A stretch of 64,000 nucleotides of DNA from contig NW_026622808.1 in assembly GCF_023065955.2 (NCBI RefSeq), forward strand, positions 32,934,475-32,998,474, given 5' to 3'. A program made the translations under genes and the position numbers. This document shows positions 1 to 11,600 of this stretch, piece by piece. The stretch is from Ursus arctos (Eukaryota; Chordata; Mammalia; Carnivora; Ursidae). Each line of letters begins with the position of its first letter. Position 1 is the first letter of the stretch. The notes under the pieces were generated by a model. That model worked only from the letters and a program-made list of their open reading frames with translations. It ran no database searches and was not told where the DNA came from.

Positions 1-1367
1 TTGAGTGCCAGACTGAGGAGTGTGGGCTTTTCTTACAGGCCCTTGGAGCCTCTGGAGGTTTTAGGCAGTTGAGACAGGGCAAGATGGGGTTTTTTGTTTG
101 TTTGTTTTTTAAGCTTTTATCTATTTATTTGAGAGAGAGAAAGTATGAGCGGGGATAGGGGCAAAGGGAGAGGGAGAAGCAGACTCCCCACTGAGCAGGG
201 AGCCTGACATAGGGCTTGATCCTAGGACCCTGGGATCATGACTTAACCGAGTGAGCCACCCAGGCATCCCACGAAAGTTATTGTTAAAGGCCCACCCATT
301 GTTCTAAGGTTCTGAGGCACACTATCATTTCCTTTACGATGACATGTGGTGAGAGTGGGTGGGAGGTTTTTATGTAGTTTCTTGGCAAGGTAAAAAGTAA
401 GAAGCCCAATGTCAGACCCTAGTGTATTTTGGGGACTTGGGTGGTCCATAAAAACCCAAAGGCCTGGAGCACCCTGGGAAGACCAGGAGCTAGAGACGAA
501 GGCCCTGGTGTAAACCTCCCAGCAGTGTGGACCTTCGGGCAACGTGGCACATGAGGGCGGGTGAGGAGAGCTGCATGGAGGGCAGAGTTAGGGAGCCTGG
601 ACCAGGAAGCCATGCAGCCGGAGATCGGGCCGGAGGGGCCTTGGAGGGGAGCTGGCAGTCCCAGAGAGCGGTGGGCTCGCAGCGATGTGGAAAGAAGTGG
701 GGGCCAGGCTGAGAGCAGAGTCCAGAGGGTTTGGCAGAGGGTGGCGCAGGGCCGCTGGGTGGACAGGTGGCTGAGTTGCAGGTCACTTAGAAGAGGAGTA
801 GGGCAGGAGGCAGGAAAAGACCCAGAGCCTGCAGTAACTGACATTCAGTCAGCATGTGCCCTTTCCCATGATCCTCCAGGGAGCCTGCTGGGCACCCAGG
901 AACCATTCTATTTCTGTCCATGGCCCTCTACTGTCCTTGGTCCCCACTGGCTGCTAGACCTAACCTCAGAGCCAGAGTGTACCCTCCTCACCTCAGGACA
1001 CTCAGTGGGAGACAGAGGGTGGCCAGCCCACAGGACACAGGCAGGGATTCTCGGAGCCCCCATGTACTAGGGGTTCTCAGAGGCAGGCCAGTCCTGGAGA
1101 CCAGCACAGAGGGGTATCTGCTGCTCCCCTCCCCTGCTGCTGCCCAGAGTGCTGGGAGGGTAAAGGGCTGTGAAACGATCGCTGGCCAGTGGTGATCTCC
1201 ACCAGTGCGGGAACAGGGCGGGCCTCAGGGCTGCCCAGTGAATCAGAGCACCCACTGTATGGAGGCCAGCCTCTGCCCCAACCCAAGCCAGGGCTCTTCC
1301 ACCTTTTGCCCCACCAAGTCACCCACACCTTGGGTCTCAGTGCTGCCCGCCCTTCCCTCTGTCTCAG
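1..1367 (+). other. BSN: BSN intron upstream of the first visible coding exon
   Basis: No exon could be supported here. The segment ends in a pyrimidine-rich stretch and CTCAG at 1363-1367, the acceptor for the exon beginning at 1368. Apart from the SINE at 90-270 it appears to be unique sequence. The small open frames in it are interrupted, low-complexity and not recognisable. Confidence 0.7.
90..270 (-). repeat. Carnivore tRNA-derived SINE (SINEC family), reverse orientation
   Basis: Read on the minus strand it starts near 270 with the SINE head (GGGATGCCTGGGTGGCTCA), continues through the 'GATCCCAGGGTCCTAGGATC' type body and a CT-rich 'TCTCCCTCTCCC' stretch, and ends in an A-rich tail seen as T-rich sequence at 90-115. 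It lies in the BSN intron that precedes the first coding exon of the window. No clean target-site duplication was found, which suggests an older copy. Confidence 0.85.
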
Positions 1368-4300
1368 GTGTCGGCGCTGCCACCCAACGGCCTGGTCCGC
1401 AAGGTGAAGCGGACACTGCCCAGCCCCCCTCCAGAGGAGGCTCACCTGCCCCTGGCTGGCCAGCCCCCCCCACAGCTGTATGCGGCCAGCCTGCTGCAGC
1501 ATGGACTGGCGGGGCCCACCGCTGTCCCTGCCACCAAGGCCAGCCTGCTCCGGGAGCTGGACCGCGACCTGCGGCTGGTGGAGCATGAGTCCACCAAGCT
1601 GCGCAAGAAGCAAGCAGAGCTGGACGAGGAGGAGAAGGAGATCGACGCCAAGCTCAAGTACCTGGAGCTGGGCATCACGCAGCGGAAAGAGTCTCTGGCC
1701 AAAGACCGGGTTGGCCGTGACTACCCGCCCCTCCGTGGGCTTGGTGAGCATCGTGACTACTTGTCGGACAGCGAGCTCAACCAGCTGCGGCTCCAGGGCT
1801 GCCCCACTCCTGCCGGCCAGTACGCAGACTTCCCTGTCACTGCCGCTGCTCCTGCCACCCCCTCCGGCCCCACTGCCTTCCAACAGCCCCGGTTCCCACC
1901 TCCAGCCCCGCAGTACTCTGCAGGCAGTGGTGGGCCAACTCAGAATGGATTCCCGGCCCACCAAGCACCCACCTACCCTGGCCCCAGCACATACCCAGCA
2001 CCCGCCTTTCCTCCTGGCACCAGTTACCCAGCTGAGCCTGGCCTGCCAGGCCAACAGGCTTTCCGTCCCACGGGCCATTATGCAGCCCAAACACCCATGC
2101 CAACCACACAGAGCACTCTCTTCCCAGTCCCGGCCGACAGCCGTGCCCCCCACCAGAAGCCACGCCAGACGTCACTAGCCGACTTGGAACAGAAGGTGCC
2201 CACTAACTATGAGGTGATTGCCAGCCCTGTCGTGGCCATGTCTTCAGCCCCATCTGAAACCAGCTACAGCGGCCCAGCAGTGAGCAGCAGCTATGAGCAA
2301 GGCAAAGCTGTGGAGCTGCCCCGGGCCAGTGACCGGAGCAGCGTGAGCCTGAGCTCCACCTCCACCTACCCCTCTGACTCCCACTACACCAGCCTGGAGC
2401 AGAATGTCCCTCGCAACTATGTGATGATTGATGACATCAGTGAGCTGACCAAGGACAGCACCTCCACTGCCCCTGAGAGCCAGCGACTGGAGCCCCTGGG
2501 GCCGAGCAGCAGTGGGCGTCCTGGGAAAGAGCCCGGAGAACCAGGCATCCTGGAGGGGCCTGTACTGCCCTGCTGCTACACCAGAGGGGAGGAAGAATCC
2601 GAGGAGGACTCTTACGACCCCCGTGGGAAGAGTGGCCACCACCGGAGTGTGGAGAGCAATGGCCGACCCACCAGTGGCCACTACTACAGTGACAGTGACT
2701 ACAGACATGGGGCTCGAGCGGAGAAGTATGGTCCAGGCCCCATGGGGCCCAAGCATCCCTCCAAGAGCCTGGCACCAGCTGCCATCTCCTCAAAGCGCAG
2801 CAAGCACCGGAAGCAAGGCATGGAACAAAAGATCTCCAAGTTCTCACCTATCGAAGAGGCCAAGGACGTGGAGTCGGATCTGGCCTCCTACCCCTCCCCG
2901 GCCGTCAGCAGCAGCCTGGCCTCTCGGGGCAGGAAGTTCCAGGACGAAATCACGTACGGGCTCAAGAAGAACGTGTATGAACAGCAAAGGTACTATGGGG
3001 TGTCCGGCCGGGACCCCGTGGACGAGGATGACCGCATGTACGGAGGGAGCGGCCGGTCCCGGGTGGCGTCAGTGTACGGTGGGGAGAAGCTGTCCGGCCA
3101 TGACTTCAGTGGTCGGGGCAAGGGATATGAGCGGGAACGAGAAGCCGTGGAGCGACTTCAAAAAGCGGGCCCCAAGCCCTCGTCCCTGAGCATGGCGCAC
3201 GGCCGGGCCCGGCCCCCCATGCGGAGCCAGACCTCCGAAGAGGAGAGCCCTGTCAGCCCCTTGGGGCGGCCCCGCCCTGCCGGCGGCACCCTTCCTCCTG
3301 GGGACACCTGCCCACAGTTCTGCTCCAGCCACTCCATGCCTGACGTCCAGGAGCATGTCAAGGACGGGCCTCGGGCCCACACATATAAGCGTGAGGAGGG
3401 CTACATCCTGGATGACTCCCACTGCGTAGTTTCCGACAGCGAAGGTAATGGCAGCCAGGGGTGATTTCTGCAGCTGCTCAGCACCCTGGGGGGCCTGCCC
3501 GCCCATGGGGCCCTGGGCCCTGAGATGTCCCAGAGGGGCCCGACTTGGCGCCTCAGCCAGTGGGCCCTGCTGCAGGCAGCTCCACCTGCGCCCTGGCCCT
3601 GGTTGTGGGGGGGCGGGCTGGGGGCCTAGTGTGAATGCTTATGGCTGTGGCGCCCACTCTCTGGTCTCCTTGCATGGCTTCAGCTGGGCCTCCCCCTGCG
3701 GCCAGCCCGGGGGTTGATGGTGTTCTGTTTTTGGTCTCTGAAGCGTATCACCTGGGCCAGGAGGAGACAGACTGGTTTGATAAGCCCCGGGATGCCCGCT
3801 CTGACCGGTTCAGGCACCACGGGGGCCATGCAGTCTCCTCCTCCTCCCAGAAGCGAGGCCCTGCCAGGCACAGCTACCACGACTACGATGAGCCCCCCGA
3901 GGAGGGCCTGTGGCCACATGATGAAGGCGGCCCGAGCCGCCACACCTCAGCCAAGGAACACCGGCACCACAGTGACCACGGGCGGCACTCAGGCCGCCAC
4001 GCTGGCGAGGAGCCGGGCCGGCGTGCTGCCAAACCACACACTCGGGACCTGGGTCGCCACGAGGCCCGGCCTCACCCTCAGCCCAGCCCTGCCCCGGCCA
4101 TGCAGAAGAAGGGTCAGCCTGGGTACCCCAGCTCCGCTGAGTACTCACAACCGTCCCGAGCTCCGTCAGCGTACCATCATGCCTCTGACAGCAAAAAGGG
4201 CTCCCGGCAGGCCCACGCGGGGCCCACGACACCGCAGCCAAAGCCAGAACCCCAGCCACAGCCGCAAGGTCGGCAGGCAGCTCCTGGGCCACAGCAGTCA

Positions 4301-5105
4301 CAGCCACCGCCATCGAGGCAGACCCCCTCAGCGACAGCATCGCGCCAGCCACAGACACAGCAGCAGCAGCAACAGCCAGGTCTCGGGATGCAGCCCCCTC
4401 AGGCGGCCCCGGCACAGGCTCGGCTGCAGCAGCAGGGCCAGCCAGCCGCCCGGGGCCCAGCCCCCGCTGCCGGCCAGCCAGCAGGGAAGGCCCAGCCAGG
4501 CCCCACGACAGCCACAGGCCCCCAGCCAGCAGGACCGGTAAGTAGGGCCCCAGCACGCGGATCCTACCCAGGGCCAGTGCTGCGCTGCAGCTCGGACACG
4601 CCCTCGGTTTCCGGCTGCGCGTGGCAGAGTGTCGGACAGCATCTCAGCTGTGGGTTCTGTGTTGCAGCCCCGGGCAGAGCAGGCAAATGGCTCTAAAGGG
4701 ACAGCCAAGGCACCCCAACAGGGAAGGCCTCCTCAGGCCCAACCACCACCAGGACCTGGACCTGCAGGTGAGCCTATATTTGGGTGCCCTCAGCTATGGC
4801 CCAGAATTCCCAGTCTGCCCTCTCCCTACACCCACCGGTGCCCTGAGCTTCCCTGCACCGCATACCCACACTGCACCCTGAGAAGGTGCCCAGGGGTCTG
4901 CAGACCTTCCCAACAGAAAACAAGCCTGGGGTTAGAATGAGCTAGTGGTTGGGCGCCTGGGTGGCTCAGTGGGTTGGGCAGCCCAGTCCTGGTTTCAGCT
5001 CAGGTCATGATCTCATGGCTCGTGGGATGTGGGATTGAGCCCTGCATCAGGTTCCACACTCAGGAGTCTGCTTGAGGATTCTCTCCCTCTGCCCCTCCCG
5101 CAGCC

Positions 5106-5146
<41 letters not shown>

Positions 5147-6030
5147 ACACGCGCGTGCTCTCTCTCTCACTCTTTCTTTCTCCCTCTCTCTGAAATAAAT
5201 AAATAAATCTTAAAAAAAAAAGAATGAGCTAGTGGGGTCACCAGCACTGGGGTCCTCAGGCCCAGGCAGCTCTGGGCAGGGAACCTGGAAGGGACTGGCG
5301 AGTGCAGGGCCAGGACAGGAGCTGCTTACCGTCTCTTTCCTTCCCCTTCTCTCCTCCCTTCTGTCTTCCCATCCTCCTTTTCTCCTTACTTACTTGCCTA
5401 AACTTCCCTTCTTCTGCTTCCTTCCACCTCTCTAACTTCCTGTTCTTACTTCTCTCTCTTCATTACTCTCTCCTTCATCCTTACCCTCCCACCTCACAGC
5501 TGCCCTATGTTCAGACCCCTCAGGGCTGTTCTCCCACTCAGAGCCTGAAGGGCCAAGCCTGCCTCCTGACGGTGGTTTCTTTCCCCGCAGGCATGAAGGC
5601 CGGAGCCAGGCCTGGAGGGACCCCGGGGGCTCCTGCCGGCCAGCCAGGCGCCGATGGTGAGAGTGTGCTCTCCAAAATCCTCCCTGGTGGGGCAGCAGAG
5701 CAGGCCGGCAAGCTGACGGAAGGTAGGCACTGCCTGCAGCCGGGTCTGTGGTGGGCCGCAGCTCCAGGGCCCTACTGTGGCCGAGGGTGGGTCTGGGAAA
5801 TGACTCCAGGCTCGGCCAGTCAGCCACAGGCCAGCCTCAAGTCTACCTACTGCTGCCCAGTGGCTCTCGGGGTGGGGGTGGGGGGGCGGTGTCCCTGCCC
5901 CTTGGGCTTTCTTCACTGTGCCAAATGGCCCCAGTAGGAGGGGGTCCAGTCCAATTTCCTGACGCCTCTCTCCTTTTTCTATGTCACAGCTGTCTCTGCT
6001 TTTGGCAAAAAGTTCTCCTCATTCTGGTGA
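1368..6030 (+). CDS. BSN: Bassoon, presynaptic active-zone scaffold (C-terminal 1047 residues, partial)
   Basis: Five coding exons join in frame: 1368-3444, 3744-4537, 4668-4767, 5591-5722 and 5990-6030 (TGA at 6028-6030). Together they encode the last 1047 residues of bassoon, a giant cytomatrix protein of the presynaptic active zone that organises vesicle clusters with piccolo, ELKS/CAST and RIM. The first exon opens with VSALPPNGLVRKVKRT. It then carries a charged coiled coil (LLRELDRDLRLVEHESTKLR onward, about residues 60-115 of this segment), followed by proline-, serine- and tyrosine-rich low-complexity sequence. The second exon is rich in His, Arg, Pro and Gln and contains a short polyglutamine run near 4360. 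The protein ends AVSAFGKKFSSFW, the bassoon C-terminus. The N-terminal zinc fingers and the giant central exon lie upstream of the window. No frameshift or premature stop was seen. Identification is by family recall and is firm. Confidence 0.96.
4949..5220 (+). repeat. Carnivore SINE with expanded TG repeat, flanked by a 15-bp target-site duplication
   Basis: The head GGGCGCCTGGGTGGCTCAGT starts directly after AGAATGAGCTAGTGG (4934-4948), and the same 15 bases recur at 5221-5235 after the A-tail. The CT-rich 3' part has expanded into a TG microsatellite followed by TCTC repeats and AATAAATAAATAAATC. The perfect duplication marks a fairly young insertion into the BSN intron between the exons ending at 4767 and starting at 5591. 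Confidence 0.93.
5107..5144 (+). repeat. TG dinucleotide microsatellite
   Basis: An uninterrupted TG run of about 19 units lies inside the CT-rich tail of the SINE at 4949-5220. It is likely to vary in length between individuals. Confidence 0.95.
5327..5510 (+). repeat. Pyrimidine-rich tract in a BSN intron
   Basis: About 180 bases consist almost entirely of C and T on the plus strand (TCTTTCCTTCCCCTTCTCTC type). They lie 80-260 bases upstream of the acceptor of the exon at 5591. It has no perfect repeat unit. It may help splicing or form triplex DNA, but nothing in the sequence proves a function. Confidence 0.7.
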
Positions 6031-6044
6031 CCATGCCCTGCAGG

Positions 6045-8608
6045 GTAAGTATGAGTTGCCTAGACCCAGCCTCCCTTCATGTGGTGGTCCCGAGGGATCC
6101 TCTAGGAGGAGTCTGGTCTTCAGCAGTGGGTGATGTGGCCAGAGCTGCAGTATCCTCTCCTGTGAGTGGGGGAGGAGGAGGAAGAGGAGGAGGAGGAGGG
6201 CCCCAATGCACAGATGCCCTAACATGGGGCCAACTCAGTAGAGGTCCCAGCAAAGGGAAGCTAGGGCCAACATCCCCTTGTCCATTTCCACCACCCCCTA
6301 CCACCCCCACCCCAGGGCTCTCACAGCCTTGAGTTGGCTTTAGTTTGTAGGTAGGGCCCCCTGGGATGCGGCTCCTCCCCAACCCTCCTCTGTAAATACT
6401 CCACAGGCTCTTGAAGAGATGAAGGGAGATGATATCATTGCTGTGGAAAAATCTCTGGAGTCAGAGGCCTGGGCACAGCTCTGGACTCTGCGTATAACAG
6501 TGAGTGTCAGGTCCAGGGTAGGGTGGGGCAGAGGAAGGGGTGAAGGTCCAAGGCTTGGCTGACCAGTGCCACATAGCTCTTGCAAGCGTAAACTGGGCGG
6601 ACGCTGGTGGGCTTCCTTCAGCTGTGTGGGGTCTGCAGCTGCCTGGCAGGCAGAGACCCTGAGCTGGCTGAGAAGACTCAGGTAGCAACCTTGAGGAAGG
6701 CCAGCTGTGCCCCTCAGCTTGGGGGCTGCATGCTGAGCACTGATTCCAAAGCCCCTTCCCTGAGGCGGGTCCTGGTGACTTTGCTCCAGACAGTCGGGTA
6801 AGGCCAGAGTCCCCAGCCCTGCAGAGCTTAGCAGCCACGGGCATGAACTTCAAACACTGTTGGCTTCACAGTCTGCGCTCCTGACCGGCAAGATGGAAGA
6901 GCAGAATGAGGAGTGAGGCAGACGGGACTAGAACAGAGAGGAGAGGGAGGTCACTGGACAGGCGGTCTCAGCCCCCAACCAGGTCAGCCCAGGGAGAGAG
7001 TGGAAGGGCCTCCGCCTGGGAGCCCAGCTCTGTCTGGGCTGCAGTGACCAACACAGGGTGAGAAGCCTCCTCCTGGAGCCCTGTCTGGCCTCAGCCCAGC
7101 CTCTGTGGTAGAAGACGAGGCAGTGCGTCGTCCTGGATGGCAGGGACAGTAGCCTGGCTAGTGGCGCTGCTCTGTGCACAGCCAGGGACCATCTTTACCC
7201 TTCCGTAACCCTGGGGCCGTCTCCCTTCCCTTCCTTTGCCGCCTCTCAGCTTCAGAGGACAGAGGTTCGGGTGCTTCTCGTGGTGAGCAGGCGTGTGCGT
7301 GGCAGGGCCAGAGAGTCAGCAAGCAAATCCCAAGGGAGCCCGGACCAGGACTGCTTATAGGAAGGAGTGGGGTGTAGTTTCCAAAGGGCTGCCTGTCTCT
7401 AGGGGAACAATGGGGGCACCAGAAAGGTCCAGTCTTCCATCCGGTTATCCATTTATTCCACAAATGTTTGTCAGGCCCTAGGTGGGTGCCAGGCCCTGTT
7501 CCAGGTGCTACGGTTACAGCAGGGAACAAAAGCAAGTCCCTGCCCTCCGAAGCTGACAGTCCATTTAAGGGGGACAGAGAATAAATAAGCTAAAAACATA
7601 AAGAGATTAAAAAGGTGATTTCTGAAGGTGGGAAGTGTTATGAAGCCAGTGAGGCAGGGTTATGAGTCACTGGGGCTGCTCTGAAGAAAGTGGTCAGTGT
7701 GAGGTAAGCCAGAGGCCGCAGAACGTTGGGATGGGACAGGCGGGCTTCAGGAGCGGACAAAAGGCCAGCACAGCCAGCGCCACAGCAGAGGGAAAAGGTG
7801 GTCAGGGGTGAAGTCCGCGGGGTGGGAGCCAGCTCGGGTGGGCTTTGTAGGCCAAAGTAAGGAGCCCGGAATTTATTCTAATTTCAGTAGCCACTGCGCG
7901 GCACCCCCAGCGTTCTTCCGGCCTTCAGCCCAGACAGCAGGCTCCCCACCGCTTTCCCGCCCAGCCAGATGTTTCCTCGGAGTTGCCCCGGAACAGATGT
8001 GAAATCAGAAATTGTGCTGAAGGGAAGGAGGGGCAGCCCATCGGCCAGGTCCCTGGCGGAACCCACCCTGGGCTTAGGGCTTAGGGCTAGGGCTCCGTCA
8101 CTGAGGAGCGAAAGGAACCACGCGGCCTGCCACACAACCTCGGTGGCCGCCGAGACCACTACCTTTGTAGTTTAAGGGGTCTCCCTCGAGTTCTGGCGTT
8201 TGGCCAACCATTGGGCCAAGCGATCAGCGCTTCTGTGAGGGACCATCTCCTGGTGTCTTCTATGGCCATTTCAGAAGCGGGCTGGGAGAGGCTGGCCCTT
8301 CTAAACGAAATCCCATCTTCCTCACTCTGAAGCACATTCTGTTCTATTCAAGAAATGTCCCTTCCTGGCCAACTGGATTCTTCTTGCTTCCCGTCCTTCT
8401 CTTTGTTAGCTCAAAATTGCTCAAGCATCCATCTCCCCAAGGCTCCGTGGACGGGGTCCCCCTGGGGGAGGGGGAGTCGGGCCAGCAGGCGCATGGCTGG
8501 CCACCGACCAAGAGGAGGGTAGGGCTGGGAAACAGCCGTCCACCGTTCTTGACGACACCCTTCTTTCTTTCCTTCTTTCCCTCCCCCTCCCTCCTTCTCT
8601 CCTCCAAG
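6045..8608 (+). other. BSN: Probable BSN intron within the 3' UTR
   Basis: Fourteen bases after the stop codon is a near-consensus donor (CAGG followed by GTAAGT at 6045). The best matching acceptor is at 8606-8608: a pyrimidine tract of about 40 bases at 8566-8605 ends in CCAAG. A second usable acceptor, TTTTCTAACAG, ends at about 8701. I see no gene inside. A segment at about 7440-7660 (phrases such as 'gtgccaggccctgttccag' and 'gggaacaaaagcaagtccctgcc') looks like an ancient mammalian interspersed repeat whose family I cannot name safely. The donor is clear; the choice of acceptor is inference. Confidence 0.55.
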
Positions 8609-11600
8609 CATCTGCGATCTGGCAAACCCTTGGCCCAAAGACTCACAGCAGGTGGGACGTGGCAGGCAGGCCTCAGTTGAGGACGGGATGTTTTCTAACA
8701 GCAGCTGCCCGGGTGAAGCATCTGCGGGACATGTTGGGACCACTGGCCCGGGGGACCTGTGATTGTCTTTCCAGAGACCCTGCTCTCCTCAGGGCACCAC
8801 CTTCGAGGCCTAGCCTTCGCTGGGAGGGAGGAGCCCTCTCCGGACACCCTGCCACTGCGGCAGTCCTGCTGCTCTTCCCACAGCCGCCTCTCCGCGGCCC
8901 GGCCAGCCAGGCTTCCTATGCGTTATACACAGAGTTTGGGCGCAGGCTGCCTGTTTCTGACGGACGCTGCCCTCCCTCCACGATGCCAGAAGTTTTTCCA
9001 CAGCCTTGGAGAGGGGCTTTGACTGAGGGCTGGGGGCCCCGGGCTCCGTTTCCTTCACATTCCAGCTGGCCCAGATCCCTCTGTGGCCACAGGGCCCTGC
9101 TCCCCTCACCCTGCCCTCTAGGTGACATCGGAGCAGACCTCCGTGTGGCTAGTGTGGGGTTGGGAGAACTTTACAAACACTAGGACCTAACACTGTCTCA
9201 TCGCTGAAATAAGAGGCCATAGCACCGAAAAGCAGCGTGGGCACCGGCTGAGGCTTCTCCCAGCCCATGGGTGGCAGCATGCTAGCACGCCTGCCACCAT
9301 CTCAAAGCCATCCCCCCACCCCCCAGCCATCGTGAGCATCCCAGCGGCACCGCCATTGTCTCGACCAGCCAGTTCGTACACCTGGGGATTTCTTTTGATT
9401 TCGAGAACAGCCTTAATCATTTCAGTTTGATTTACGTGTATACCTCATAAGCATTTTTCTTTTTCTCCTTCTCCCCCTTCTCTCTTTTTCTTTGCTCACC
9501 TCCTTGCCTCTCCCCTCCACCACCACCTGAGACTGATGGTTTGGTTTCCTCTCTGCTCTGCCCCTGCTCAGCACAGGGAGAATGTTGACTCAGAAGCAAT
9601 AGGGGGCAGCAGGCCACCAAGAGCACAACCCCAGGGCGAGGTCTAGGGAGGCCCCTCAGCCCGCCTCTGTTTACTGTGCAATCCAGTCCTTCTTAAGCCA
9701 TCACCAGTGGGCATGCTCAGAGCAGAGGGGCCAGGGCTTCTGCCAGCCAAGGGCCGGGCCCAGAGCCCTGTGCTGGGGAGTATGGCACCGTCCACCCGCC
9801 TGGCGGACTGGGTGGCATTCCTCCCCAAGGCCCTTACCTTGGGGGCCTCCCTTCCTCTTGGGCACCCCCACCAGTCTCATCTAACGTTCTATGCAATGAA
9901 ATATAAACCCTCAAAGACAACTGTTAATATTTAATAAATTCCATGTTATGTATAAGGAGTCAATTGCAAACGAGCAATTGAGAAACTGGATAGATATGCT
10001 CATATCAACCCCCCCCCCGCCCCTGCTCCCACCGTGTGTGTGAAATTCTCAGTCTGTGGCATGTTTGACCTGTGGCAGGACTCGCTGCTGCCAGGTGAGT
10101 CACCGCCTGTCCTGCAGTGGAGCATGCACAGCTCGCAGCCTTTTTGCACGATTTCATCCATTTTAAATGCTCGACCCTCTTGCTTGGGAGTTCTTTTTGC
10201 CTCAGAACCTCTCCTTCCGGAGTGCTTCTAGCTGACTTCTGCACGAGCTAGTGAGGACCTGCTGGAATTGTTGCCTGAGCGTGCCAGGCTGTGGGGCAGG
10301 CAGCGCAGGGCCTTGTGTGCCCTGCGGGTTTCTCAGACCAAGACGACAGGCGAAAAGAAGCCTCTGGAGTAGACACGCTGGTGGGGCCCACACAGGAGTG
10401 TGTGTGCGAACATTCTGAAGGTTTGCTGTAAGATTTCCATCTGTAAGTTGCTCTCCCTCTTATCCCATTCCTGAGCAGGGGCGTCTGGCCACCCCTTTCA
10501 GTGGGACATGGCTCAGGCACAGAGCTGGGCTGTGTCTTTGGCCGGAGAGACACAGAGGCCAAGGGCAGGGTCTGGCTATGTCCTAGAGACCCTAGCTCCT
10601 GACTACACCTGCTCCATTCCTCTCCTTTGTAGCTGGGCGGCTCTGAGGTCTGTGAGCCAAGAGATAGAGGCTGGGGCGAGGGAGTCAACAGGCGCTCAGG
10701 AAGAGCTAGACCTCTGGCACTTGTGGCAAGGACAGCTGACAATGTCCTCTTGGACCGGAGCAGGTGTTCCATGGACAGTAGCTTCACGCTGAGTTTCTTG
10801 GGAAGCTTCTCAATAGCAAAATTCACAGAAGGTTCTGTTGTGACCCTTTTTCCATCTGTCCCCAGGACCTAAACTCCCTGCCCACCCTTGTCCCTGAAGC
10901 CCAAGTGTCCCACTGCTCCTCAGCTTCTCTCTGAGCTGGCAGTGCAGCAGGCAGTGACTACCTGACCCCTCGAGGCCTGGCCTTCCTCCAGTTTGCTCTG
11001 GTTTGCACCATGCATTTCTCAGGGGTCCACATTTCTCATGCTTTCCAATAAGGTCTACGCAGTCCTTCAGAGGGGGATCCTGGCCCACCTCTGGCAGCCG
11101 TGGATGAGACAGGAGGCTGTCGACCTCTGTTTTGGGCCTGTGACCCTGGTCCTCCTGGAGTGGGGCTTCACCCATCCCCAGGACACCTGCCTCATCCCAG
11201 AGATCAGGCCTGGGCTGTAAGAGCCCATCTGAGCAAGGGCTAAGGGAGGCCACTATCCATCACCTCTGACTACCCAGGGCCAGGTCTGTGTGGGGATGTG
11301 CCTGGTGGCTGGATACATGGGGGACCAAGGCAGTAATCCTTCCCATGAAGGGCCAGGGGATGGGACCAGGAACAGGGAACAGGCAGGGAGATGACAGCAG
11401 GTCCACCTCCATCAGGCCCGGTCTCAGGCTCTAAACGTTGACTTTTTCTCAAATTTCCTTTCTGACCAAGCCCTCTGAGTTTGAACTTTCTGACATCTGC
11501 CACTCCCCACTCCCAAGCTACCCACAGGACACATCTGTACCCATCACCCCGTGTGAAGGTGGCTGGAGCAGGCCTGTCTGGGCTACAGGTGTCCTGACCC

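Noticed and set aside
1077..2153. Minus-strand open frame of 358 codons opposite the large BSN exon
   Set aside because: It is a shadow of GC-rich, codon-biased BSN coding sequence. The peptide has no recognisable domain, and the plus strand encodes a clear bassoon segment.
5101..5200. Direct repeats that might suggest a CRISPR-like or satellite array
   Set aside because: They are TG and TC microsatellites in a SINE tail; there are no spaced repeat units.
6406..6500. Possible small exon after 'ctccacag' at 6398-6405, ending before GTGAGT at about 6500
   Set aside because: It has plausible splice ends, but no coding frame continuing BSN is needed after the stop. I could not tell a UTR exon from chance.
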